Below, in pieces: positions 34,508-43,124 of a DNA stretch of 64,000 nucleotides (its first letter is position 1; every line of letters starts with the position of its first letter). The stretch spans positions 1,488,001 through 1,552,000 of the forward strand of contig NZ_CP074404.1 in the NCBI RefSeq assembly GCF_018388465.1, written 5' to 3'. Position numbers and translations under genes: made by a program. The notes beneath the pieces were generated by a model. The model was not told where the DNA came from and ran no database searches. It saw nothing but the letters and a program-made list of their open reading frames with translations. This stretch comes from Cellulomonas fengjieae (lineage in GTDB: Bacteria > Actinomycetota > Actinomycetes > Actinomycetales > Cellulomonadaceae).

Positions 34508-35782
34508 ATGAGCCGCGCCCCCCGGTCGGTGGCCGCGGCGCGGGACTGGGGCCACGAGGAGGTCGGCTGCTCGATCCTCCACGTGGACATGGACGCGTTC
34601 TTCGCCTCGGTGGAGCTCGCACGCCGCCCGCACCTGCGGGGGCTCCCGGTGATCGTCGGCGGCACGACCCGCGCCGTGGTGCTGGCCGCGACGTACGAGG
34701 CCCGGGCGTTCGGCGTGCACTCGGCGATGCCCATGGCGGCGGCCCTGCGGCGGTGCCCGCAGGCGGTCGTCGTGCCGCCGGACCACGACGCGTACCGCGA
34801 GGTCTCCACGGGCGTCATGCGGCTGCTCAACGACGTCACGGTGCTGGTCGAGCAGGTGAGCGTCGACGAGGCGTTCCTCGACGTCGGGGGCGCGCGGCGC
34901 CGGCTGGGTCCGCCCACGGTGATCGCCCAGGCGATCCGCCGGCAGGTGCGGGACCAGTTCGGCATCACCTGCTCGGTCGGCATCGGCTCCACCAAGCTCG
35001 TCGCCAAGCTCGCGTCCGGTCACGCCAAGCCCGACGGCGTCCTGCTGGTCCCGCGAGCGGCGACGCTGGACTTCCTGCGGGTCCTTCCCGTGGGTGCGCT
35101 CGGCGGCGTGGGGGAGAAGACCGAGGCCGCCCTCGCACGCTGGGGGATCAGGACGGTGGCGGAGCTCGCCGACAGCGAGCCGGCCACGGTCCAGCGCGCC
35201 GTCGGCAGGGTGACGGGCGCCCATCTGGTCGATCTCGCCTGGGGGCGCGACCCGCGGCCGGTCGTGCCCGGGCGGGAGGAGAAGTCCGTGGGCGCCGAGG
35301 AGACGTTCCCGGCGGACGTGGCCGACCTCGCGGTGGTGCAGGACAAGGCCCGCGAGCTGGCGGACCGGTGCGCGGTGCGCCTGCGGTCCCAGGGGCTGGT
35401 CGGCCGGACCATCGGCATCAAGATCCGCACCGCGGACTTCCGGACGCTGACCCGGTCCCGGACGCTGGTGACCCCCACGGACGTCGGCCGTGAGGTCTTC
35501 CTGACGGCCCGTGAGCTGCTGGCGGGCGTCGATCTGGGCGGTCTGCCGGTGCGGCTCGTCGGGGTTCGCGCCGAGGGACTCTCGCCCGCCGCGGTGACGA
35601 TCCGGCAACCCACCCTCGTGGAGGCGTCGGACGATCAGGTCCAGGCGCGTGGTGATGCCGAGCGGGCCATGGACCGCGTGCGCGAGAGGTTCGGTCGGCG
35701 GTCGATCGAGGCCGGTCTTTCTCAGTCTGGTGGGGTATCGTCCGGCTCGACTATCACCATCCTTCCGACGGATCTATCCTGA
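34508..35782 (+). CDS. dinB: DNA polymerase IV (Y-family, DinB)
   Basis: Error-prone translesion polymerase, 424 residues. Catalytic metal ligands Asp27 (HVDMDAFFASVE) and Asp120-Glu121 (SVDEAFLD) are intact; thumb and little-finger domains follow, with GVGEKTEAALARWGIRT as the helix-hairpin-helix. No canonical Gln-x-x-Leu-x-Leu-Phe clamp-binding peptide is obvious at the C-terminus, which instead ends in a Ser/Gly-rich tail. It is co-oriented with the HEPN gene behind a perfect LexA box, so SOS induction is very likely. Confidence 0.93.
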   Translation: MSRAPRSVAAARDWGHEEVGCSILHVDMDAFFASVELARRPHLRGLPVIVGGTTRAVVLAATYEARAFGVHSAMPMAAALRRCPQAVVVPPDHDAYREVSTGVMRLLNDVTVLVEQVSVDEAFLDVGGARRRLGPPTVIAQAIRRQVRDQFGITCSVGIGSTKLVAKLASGHAKPDGVLLVPRAATLDFLRVLPVGALGGVGEKTEAALARWGIRTVAELADSEPATVQRAVGRVTGAHLVDLAWGRDPRPVVPGREEKSVGAEETFPADVADLAVVQDKARELADRCAVRLRSQGLVGRTIGIKIRTADFRTLTRSRTLVTPTDVGREVFLTARELLAGVDLGGLPVRLVGVRAEGLSPAAVTIRQPTLVEASDDQVQARGDAERAMDRVRERFGRRSIEAGLSQSGGVSSGSTITILPTDLS

Positions 35783-35821
35783 CCGGAAGGCACGTCCACA
35801 TCGCTGACAACGGGGGTCAGA

Positions 35822-36211
35822 ATGCCTCTCTCCGAGTACGAGCAGCGCGTGCTCGAGCAGATGGAACGGCAGTTGACGTCTGACGACCCTCGGCTCGCAA
35901 ACACGCTGACCCAGCGCGGGCACCGCCCGCTCGGCCGCTACGTCATAGCGGGAGTCGGTGCGGCCGTCGGTCTGCTCCTCCTCGTGCTCGGAGCCGCGAA
36001 CAGTCTTCCGTGGCTCGGCGTCATCGGCTTCCTCGTCATGTTCGGTGCCGTTGCCTTCGCCTTCGCAGCTCCCCACCGCGCCGGGCCTCAGGGCGTCGTG
36101 CAGGGGGACGGCAAGGTCAAGCCCGCAGCGCCGCGGGGTCGTCGCAAGCCCGGTCTCATGTCCCGTCTCGAGGAGCGCTGGGAGCGACGCCGCGGCGAGA
36201 GCGGTCGCTGA
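35822..36211 (+). CDS. DUF3040 membrane protein
   Basis: 129-residue actinobacterial protein, regularly found just before the dcw cluster. The N-terminal PLSEYEQRVLEQMERQL helix is the DUF3040 hallmark. Two membrane helices follow (about 40-60 and 64-82), then a basic tail (PRGRRKPGLMSRLEERWERRR). ATG 35822 fits the family start. Its 3' end overlaps the convergent transglutaminase gene by 56 bp. Function unknown; a wall or division link is suggested only by location. Confidence 0.85.
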   Translation: MPLSEYEQRVLEQMERQLTSDDPRLANTLTQRGHRPLGRYVIAGVGAAVGLLLLVLGAANSLPWLGVIGFLVMFGAVAFAFAAPHRAGPQGVVQGDGKVKPAAPRGRRKPGLMSRLEERWERRRGESGR

Positions 36212-38477
36212 GCCTGGAGCGGTCGTCGAGCAGCGTCTCGACCCCCCGCATCATCTCGGCGACCCAGCCGGCCAGGACGGCCGGCTCCACGTCCGGCTGC
36301 ACCCTCGCGTAACGCTCCCGCTCTACCGTGTTCGCCAACCGCTCGAGCGCCTCGGCCGGGGGGCCGCTCAGGGGTGCTCCCGCGGTCGTCCGCAGCTGCT
36401 CGTGCACCGACGCGACGACGGTGCGGGGGGAGTCCGCGTCGGTCCATGAGACGCCCTTGGCCCCGAGCCGGCGGCGCGCACGCTGCCAGGCCCGCTCGGG
36501 CGTGAGGTCGGAGCGCAGCCGGGTCCGGCGCCGGACCAGCGCCAGCGCGAGGCCGGCCACCCCCAGCACGAGAGCGACCGTGATCGCCACCGGCATCCAC
36601 GCCTGGGCGTCGTCAGCCGCACCGCCCGGCGAGGACTGGGCCCCGGGGGCCGCCGACGCCGTGCTGCCCTGACCCGGCAGCGGGACGATGTCGTCGGGCT
36701 GTCCGGCCGGGGCGGACACGCCGACGAACGGGTCGCTCCAGCGCGGCGGCGCGCCGGTCTGCACCGCGGGCGTCGGCTCGAACCGGACCCAGCCGTGCCC
36801 CTCGAAGTAGAGCTCCGGCCAGGCGTGCGCCTTCTGCCCCGAGACCACGTAGCCCCCGTTGCGGTCGGAGTCGCCGGGCAGGAAGCCGACGCCGACGCGA
36901 GCAGGGATGTCCAGCGTGCGAGCCATCATCGCCATGGACGTCGCGAACTGGACGCAGTACCCGCGCTGCGACTGCACGAAGTCCCAGACGGCGTCGTCGG
37001 ACTGCGAGGGGGCCACGCGCGTGTCGTAGGTGAAGTTCGTCGTCGCCCGGAAGTACGTCTGCAGCGCCATCGCCTGCTCGTACGGCGTGCTGGCGTCCGC
37101 GGTGATCTCCCGGGCGAGCGCGGAGACGTCATCGGTGTGCGCGGTCTGCGGCACCTCGAGCGAGGCGCCGTCGTCGTCGGGCTCGCCCACGTCGGCGCCG
37201 GCCAGGTCCTCCTTGGTCAGGGAGGGGATCTGGACCCGCATGCCGTAGGTCATGCCGTCGAACGTGCCGCGGCGACCGATCACCTCGTCGCGTGCCGGGT
37301 CGTACTCCCACTGCCCGGGCACGTCCAGGGTGCGGGGGAAGGTGCTCACGGGCAGGCGACGTTCCCGCATGTTGCCGACCTCGAGCTGGACGGTCGCCAG
37401 GGTGCCGCGCTCGGCGTCGGGGACCGTTCCCCGGATCTCCGGGTCGGACGACAGCAGCGTGGTGGGGTCCCAGGAGGTCAGGTCGAGGGAGTCGGACCGG
37501 TCCCACACGCTGCCGTCGAACGTGGTGAGCGTGAAGGCGCGCAGCGGACCCACGTCGTTGGCGGTGACGTTGCCGTCACCCGCGGCGCTCTCCGACGGCG
37601 AGGGCGTCGGGGCGTCGGCCTGGGGTGCGGCCTCGGGAGCGGTCTCCGGCGTGACGGTGTACCGCAGGACCACCTGACCGGACCGCGTGCCCAGGCTCTC
37701 GCGCAGGTCGAGGTCGTCGCTGAGGGACATCGGGCCGACGGGTCCGCTGCCGAAGCTCGGCATGCTCATGGTCGCCCAGCCCGGGAACGCCGCCACGGCC
37801 GGACCCGCCAGCAGGGTCGCGATGATCAGCGACACCGAGGCGAGCACCGCCACCGAGGCGCGGCGCCCGCGGTCGCTGTGGGCGGTCGGTGGGGCGGCGC
37901 TCAGCGCGAGGAGCAGCAGGTAGAACAGGGCGGTCCAGCCGATGGCCCACCCGCTCGCGGGGAAGCCGAGCACCACCGCGGGCGCCCACATGCACGCGAA
38001 CGCGAGGCCGGACAGCGCGGGCGCCCCGATGCCCAGGGCGACCAGGTCGGCGAGCAGGAAGACGGCGAGGGCACCCGTGACGACGAGGAGCTCGGCGGGA
38101 CGGGCACCCGCCATCGGCACCAGGGAAGCGTTGATGAGGGCCACACCCTCGCGCGCCGTCGCCAGCGTCCGGTCGAGGGAGCCGAGGTCGGGCAGGACCT
38201 GGAGGCGCCCGGGTGGCGCCCCGTACCGCACCAGCAGGACGACGACGGCGACCGCCGTGCCGGCGAGCGTCGGCGCCCACGCGGACCGTGTGACGGCGCG
38301 GACCCCGGCCACCACCGCGGCGACGACCAGCACGATGACGCAGGTCGCGGGCAGCCAGCTGCCCCGCACGATGAGGCCGGTGAGGGCGAACAGGCTCGCG
38401 CACGTCGCCGCGGCCACCAGGGCCGTGCCGAGGGCCGAGCGCGGCCCGCGCGGGATGCGCTGCACGCGGCCGGTCAC
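36156..38477 (-). CDS. Transglutaminase-like membrane protein (TgpA type)
   Basis: 773 residues: six or so N-terminal membrane helices (about 10-215), a large extracytoplasmic part with a transglutaminase core, one more helix (about 625-650) and a cytoplasmic DUF4129-like tail. The papain-like triad is present: Cys in QRGYCVQF (about residue 507), His in QKAHAWPEL, Asp/Glu region HGWVRFEPTP. GTG 38477 overlaps the DUF58 stop (GTGA). Last gene of moxR-DUF58-TgpA, a widespread set whose extracellular substrate is unknown. The 3' end overlaps DUF3040 tail to tail. Confidence 0.88.
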   Translation of the reverse strand: MTGRVQRIPRGPRSALGTALVAAATCASLFALTGLIVRGSWLPATCVIVLVVAAVVAGVRAVTRSAWAPTLAGTAVAVVVLLVRYGAPPGRLQVLPDLGSLDRTLATAREGVALINASLVPMAGARPAELLVVTGALAVFLLADLVALGIGAPALSGLAFACMWAPAVVLGFPASGWAIGWTALFYLLLLALSAAPPTAHSDRGRRASVAVLASVSLIIATLLAGPAVAAFPGWATMSMPSFGSGPVGPMSLSDDLDLRESLGTRSGQVVLRYTVTPETAPEAAPQADAPTPSPSESAAGDGNVTANDVGPLRAFTLTTFDGSVWDRSDSLDLTSWDPTTLLSSDPEIRGTVPDAERGTLATVQLEVGNMRERRLPVSTFPRTLDVPGQWEYDPARDEVIGRRGTFDGMTYGMRVQIPSLTKEDLAGADVGEPDDDGASLEVPQTAHTDDVSALAREITADASTPYEQAMALQTYFRATTNFTYDTRVAPSQSDDAVWDFVQSQRGYCVQFATSMAMMARTLDIPARVGVGFLPGDSDRNGGYVVSGQKAHAWPELYFEGHGWVRFEPTPAVQTGAPPRWSDPFVGVSAPAGQPDDIVPLPGQGSTASAAPGAQSSPGGAADDAQAWMPVAITVALVLGVAGLALALVRRRTRLRSDLTPERAWQRARRRLGAKGVSWTDADSPRTVVASVHEQLRTTAGAPLSGPPAEALERLANTVERERYARVQPDVEPAVLAGWVAEMMRGVETLLDDRSRLSDRSRRGVAPSAPRDGT

Positions 38478-39720
38478 TGCGCCGACCCCAGCAGACGTAG
38501 CCAGCAGCTCACGATCGGCTCCCCGGCGGTGACCCGGCACGCGCGCCACCCGGCCCGGCGCAGTGCCTTGATGGTGTGCTCGGCCTGCGCCTCCTGGGCG
38601 GGGGTGTCGGCCCGGACCGCCGCCCACGCGAGCGCGTTGTCGGCGACGTGGGCGAGGGCTGCCCGTGCCGGGGCGCCGAGCGGGCCGAGGACGGCGAGCA
38701 CGATCTCACCGCCCGCGTCGGTGGAGTGCAGCAGGTGTGCCGCGGAGACCAGCTCGGCCTCACCCTGCGCGGCGGTGCGGGGCGCCTCGAGGTCGATGGT
38801 CCGGTCGAGGACCGCGCTGCGGGCGCCGGGGCCCGAGCGGTCGTGCACGTACCCCAGGGGGTACGGGCGCGCGCCGTCGGGGGAGCCGCTCACGAACCGG
38901 ACGGGGTGGCCCCCGTCGAGCATGGCGAGCGACATGGACGCGGCCAGCGAGATGGACCACTCCAGGCTCGCCGCGCGCGCGGGCAGGTCGAGCAGCATCG
39001 AGACCGGGCGCATGCCGGCGCGCTCGTCGGAGCGGACCATGAGCGCACCCCGGCGAGCGCTGCTGGTCCAGTGCACCCGCCGCAGGTCGTCGCCCTCGCG
39101 GTAGTCACGCAGGGAGGCGTCGTCGGTCGACGGCGTCCGGGCGCCGATGGCGACCCGGTCGGGCTCGCCGACGAGCACGTCGCTCGGCGACGGCAGCGGG
39201 ACGACGGCCGGCCAGACCGACACCTCGGCCTGCTCGCCGAGCGTCGCCGAGGTCCGCACGACGCCGAACGGGTCGCTGCGGGTGACGACGAGCGGGCCGA
39301 GGGGCCACCGGCCGCGTCGCGCCGCCTGCACCGTGTAGGTCACGGTGACCTGGCGCGGGGCGCGTGCCACCCGTGCGCGCAGCGGACGTCCCCCCGAGAG
39401 CTCGGTGGCCGCCTGCTCGGCGAACTTCAGGCCGGCGAGGCGGACGCGTGCTGCCGGGTCCGTGGCGGCGATGACGACCTCGATCTGCGCCTCCTCACCG
39501 GCGTGCACCGGGTTCGGGGTGGTGCGCCGCTGGACGCTCAGCCGGTGCTTCCCGCGTCCCGGGTCCAGCAGGCCGACGGCCACGGCGGCGCCGACCACGA
39601 GCAGCAGGGCGAGCGTGCCGATGCGGACCAGGTCGACGGCACCGAGCACGACACCGATCTGCAGCGCGACGACGCCCGCGGCCGCCAGCGCCCAGCCGCG
39701 CGGGGTCGGGCGGAGTCGCA

Positions 39721-39721
<1 letters not shown>
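38474..39721 (-). CDS. DUF58 domain protein
   Basis: 415 residues with two N-terminal membrane helices (about 10-55), a beta-rich extracytoplasmic region, and the DUF58 core: DPFGVVR, and the signature DYREGDDLRRVHWTSSARRGALMVR near residues 205-230, followed by a von Willebrand factor A-like fold. ATG 39721 forms an ATGA overlap with the moxR stop, and its own stop overlaps the transglutaminase start. It probably works with the MoxR ATPase in assembling an envelope complex; specific role unknown. Confidence 0.88.
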
Positions 39722-40722
<1,001 letters not shown>

Positions 40723-40750
40723 GACGCCTCCTTTGGCGGATCTGGCTCTG

Positions 40751-40756
40751 AGCCTA
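40751..40756 (-). promoter_or_regulatory. Probable -10 element of moxR operon
   Basis: TAGGCT on the minus strand, giving a leader of about 22 nt with the AAAGGAGG site. The -35 is weak. Confidence 0.4.
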
Positions 40757-40791
40757 AACGGCAGGCGCCCGGAGTTCACGGCTGTCCGTAC

Positions 40792-40807
40792 CCCCACTTC
40801 GCTCCAC
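40792..40807 (-). promoter_or_regulatory. MraZ-type box pair facing moxR (1)
   Basis: Minus strand GTGGAG-CGAA-GTGGGG: two GTGG half-boxes at 10-bp spacing, about 70 nt upstream of the moxR ATG and just upstream of its -10. MraZ binding is inferred from similarity to the mraZ array. Confidence 0.4.
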
Positions 40808-40927
40808 CTGGGCCGCCGGTCCGGCGGCGCAGGCCTCGGTCGCCGGGGGATTCGTCCGATCCCTCCGTAATCGCGCCGACCCGGGGCCCGCCGACACGCC
40901 TGGGGTGCGTCCCCGGTTGGTCACACC

Positions 40928-40943
40928 CTCCACTTCGCCCCAC
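40928..40943 (-). promoter_or_regulatory. MraZ-type box pair facing moxR (2)
   Basis: Minus strand GTGGGG-CGAA-GTGGAG, same 10-bp period and identical CGAA spacer as the other pair, 206 nt upstream of moxR. The rest of the 357-nt moxR/mraZ gap shows no gene. Confidence 0.4.
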
Positions 40944-40997
40944 CGCGGTGACCTGCGGTTCTATCCCTTCGATCGGGTGAATAGTGGCCCTCTCCGG

Positions 40998-41025
40998 TTG
41001 CTGGTGGAGGGAAGTGGAGTACCGT
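40998..41025 (+). promoter_or_regulatory. Candidate mraZ (dcw) promoter
   Basis: -35 TTGCTG (40998-41003), 16-nt spacer, -10 TACCGT (41020-41025). The GTGGAG boxes cover the spacer and -10, as expected for autorepression. Confidence 0.45.
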
Positions 41026-41039
41026 GGAGGCACGTGGTG
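41004..41039 (+). promoter_or_regulatory. MraZ operator array upstream of mraZ
   Basis: Four boxes at exact 10-bp period: GTGGAG at 41004, 41014 and 41024, and GTGGTG at 41034, each with a 4-nt spacer. A fifth, weaker GTGGCC at 40984 is in register. MraZ, a ring-forming AbrB-fold protein, is known to bind short tandem boxes of 10-bp period before its own gene. Confidence 0.8.
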
Positions 41040-41079
41040 AGGCGGGGAATGTCGCACCCAAGGGACCGGAGGGGGCGAG

Positions 41080-41556
41080 GTGACGCATGAGTCGTCCGCC
41101 GGCGTCTTCGGCTCCTTCACGCCCTTCCTCGGGACGTACACGCCGCGCCTGGACGAGAAGGGCCGGCTCATCCTCCCGGCCAAGTTCCGCGGTCAGCTCG
41201 CCCCGGGGCTGGTCATGACCCGGGGCCAGGAGCGGTGCCTCTTCCTGCTGCCCATGCAGGAGTTCCAGCGCATGCACGACCAGCTCCGACAGGCGCCCGT
41301 CACCAGCCGCCAGGCCCGTGACTACCTACGCGTGTTCCTCTCCGGAGCCAGTGACGAGCTGCCGGACAAGCAGGGACGCATCTCCATCCCGCCGATGCTG
41401 CGCAAGTACGCGGGGCTCGAGCGCGACGTCGCCGTCATCGGCACCGGCACCCGGGTCGAGATCTGGGACCTCACCGCGTGGGAGACGTACCTGGCCGAGC
41501 AGGAGGCCGGGTACGCCGACACCGCGGAGGAGGTCTTCCCGAACGGCCCCTTCTAG
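41080..41556 (+). CDS. mraZ: Transcriptional regulator MraZ
   Basis: DNA-binding autoregulator of the dcw cluster, 158 residues, two SpoVT/AbrB-like domains. First copy: [22 protein letters not shown]; second copy contains the [18 protein letters not shown] segment. GTG 41080 gives about 15 residues more than E. coli MraZ at the N-terminus; it has a GGAGGGGG site. The gene begins the dcw cluster and is preceded by the 10-bp-periodic operator array. Two hairpins separate it from rsmH. Confidence 0.95.
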   Translation: MTHESSAGVFGSFTPFLGTYTPRLDEKGRLILPAKFRGQLAPGLVMTRGQERCLFLLPMQEFQRMHDQLRQAPVTSRQARDYLRVFLSGASDELPDKQGRISIPPMLRKYAGLERDVAVIGTGTRVEIWDLTAWETYLAEQEAGYADTAEEVFPNGPF

Positions 41557-41598
41557 ACCCAGGCCTCGATGGCCGCCCGGTGAGACCTCCTCCCGAAT

Positions 41599-41625
41599 CT
41601 CTGACGCACTTCCCCGGCGTCAGAG
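41599..41625 (+). terminator. Hairpin 1 in mraZ-rsmH gap
   Basis: 9-bp perfect stem (41599-41607 with 41617-41625), 9-nt loop. With hairpin 2 it may attenuate or process the transcript. Confidence 0.4.
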
Positions 41626-41640
41626 GATCGGTGGGGGATC

Positions 41641-41670
41641 TGGTCGGACGGCGGAGGGGCCGTCCGACCA
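41641..41670 (+). terminator. Hairpin 2 in mraZ-rsmH gap
   Basis: 11-bp perfect stem (41641-41651 with 41660-41670), 8-nt loop, ending shortly before the rsmH ribosome-binding site (AGGGGGAGGAG). Partial termination is inferred. Confidence 0.5.
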
Positions 41671-41697
41671 CACATCCGAGCAGGGGGAGGAGCACCG

Positions 41698-42711
41698 ATG
41701 ACCGAGCGCACGCCCGACGACGCCGCCGCCCGGCACACCCCCGTGCTCCTGCAGCGCTGCCTCGATCTGCTCGCCCCGGCGCTCGAGCGCGAGGGTGCCG
41801 TCATGGTCGACTCGACGCTCGGCATGGGCGGTCACACGGAGGGCGTCCTGCGGGCGTTCCCGCACGTGCGCGTGGTCGGCATCGACCGGGACACGCAGGC
41901 GCTCGAGCTGGCGGGACGACGGCTCGCGCCGTTCGGTGACCGGTTCACGGGCGTGCACGCCGTGTACGACGAGATCCTCGACGTGCTGGACGGGCTCGGC
42001 ATCCCGAGCGTCCAGGGCGTCCTGATGGACCTCGGCGTCTCGTCGCTGCAGCTCGACGAGCGCGAGCGCGGCTTCTCGTACTCCGCGGACGCGCCGCTGG
42101 ACATGCGGATGGACTCGACGACCGGTCAGACCGCGGCCGACGTCCTCAACACCTACGACGAGCGCGACCTGGCACGGATCCTGCGCGTGTACGGGGAGGA
42201 GCGGTTCGCGCCCCGGATCGCCCGCGCCATCGTGGCGCAGCGGGCCAAGCGCCCGCTGGAGCGGACCGGCGAGCTGGTGAGCATCGTCCGCGCGAACATC
42301 CCGGCCGCTACGCGCAAGACCGGCGGCAACCCGGCCAAGCGCACGTTCCAGGCCCTGCGCATCGAGGTGAACGGCGAGATCGAGGTGCTCGAGCGGGCCC
42401 TCCCGCAGTCGATCGAGGCGCTCGCGGTCGGCGGGCGCATCGTCGTCGAGTCGTACCACTCGCTCGAGGACCGCGCGGTCAAGCGCGCGCTCGCGGTCGG
42501 CGCGACGTCCAGCGCACCACCCGATCTCCCGGTCGAACCCGAGACGCACGCGCCGTTCCTGCGGCTGGTGACCCGAGGGGCCGAGGAGGCAGACGAGGCC
42601 GAGCTCGCGCACAACCCGCGTTCGCAGTCCGTCCGGTTGCGCGCCGCAGAGCGCATCCGTCCCACGCCCGACCACCTGTTGCCACGTCAGACCGGAAGGA
42701 GGGCAGCATGA
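41698..42711 (+). CDS. rsmH: 16S rRNA (cytosine(1402)-N(4))-methyltransferase RsmH
   Basis: Methylates the N4 of C1402 in 16S rRNA; also called MraW. 337 residues, usual size. [14 protein letters not shown] at the N-terminus, motif [30 protein letters not shown], and the C-terminal [17 protein letters not shown] are all family hallmarks. ATG 41698 has a GGGGGAGGAG site. ATGA overlap with ftsL. Confidence 0.96.
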   Translation: MTERTPDDAAARHTPVLLQRCLDLLAPALEREGAVMVDSTLGMGGHTEGVLRAFPHVRVVGIDRDTQALELAGRRLAPFGDRFTGVHAVYDEILDVLDGLGIPSVQGVLMDLGVSSLQLDERERGFSYSADAPLDMRMDSTTGQTAADVLNTYDERDLARILRVYGEERFAPRIARAIVAQRAKRPLERTGELVSIVRANIPAATRKTGGNPAKRTFQALRIEVNGEIEVLERALPQSIEALAVGGRIVVESYHSLEDRAVKRALAVGATSSAPPDLPVEPETHAPFLRLVTRGAEEADEAELAHNPRSQSVRLRAAERIRPTPDHLLPRQTGRRAA

Positions 42712-43124
42712 GCGCCCAGACCGCTGCCCGAGCCACCGCCTACCCGGCACCGGCGCGCCCGCGCCCGGCCGCCGCGCCCGCACCGCGGCTCCGCGTCGTG
42801 CGTGCACCGCAGCACGCACGCACGAGGATCCCGTTCATCCTGGCGTGCATGTCGGTGCTGGCCGGAGCGCTCCTGTCAGCGCTGCTGCTGAACACATCGA
42901 TGGCGGCCAGCGCGTACGCCCGGTACGACCTGTCGAACGAGCTGGGCCGGCTCAACCAGGACGCGCAGGACCTCACGGCGCAGCTGGACGCGAAGGCGTC
43001 GCCCACCGAGCTCGCGGCAGCCGCGACCCGGCTCGGGATGGTGCCCACCAACGGGACGGGATGGCTGCGTCTCGCGGACGGCAGCGTGCAGGGCGCGCCC
43101 GAGGCCGCGGGAACCGGGGGATGA
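42708..43124 (+). CDS. ftsL: Cell division protein FtsL-like
   Basis: Bitopic divisome protein, 138 residues: Pro/Ala-rich cytoplasmic N-terminus (1-40), one membrane helix (about 42-65, [19 protein letters not shown]), then a heptad-rich coiled coil (about 70-100, [20 protein letters not shown]). FtsL is recognised by position between rsmH and ftsI and by this architecture; sequence identity in the family is always low. ATGA overlaps at both ends. Confidence 0.85.
   Translation: MSAQTAARATAYPAPARPRPAAAPAPRLRVVRAPQHARTRIPFILACMSVLAGALLSALLLNTSMAASAYARYDLSNELGRLNQDAQDLTAQLDAKASPTELAAAATRLGMVPTNGTGWLRLADGSVQGAPEAAGTGG

Noticed and set aside
36795-39104. 769-residue plus-strand open frame
   Set aside because: Antisense shadow of the transglutaminase and DUF58 genes with no domain or ribosome-binding site.
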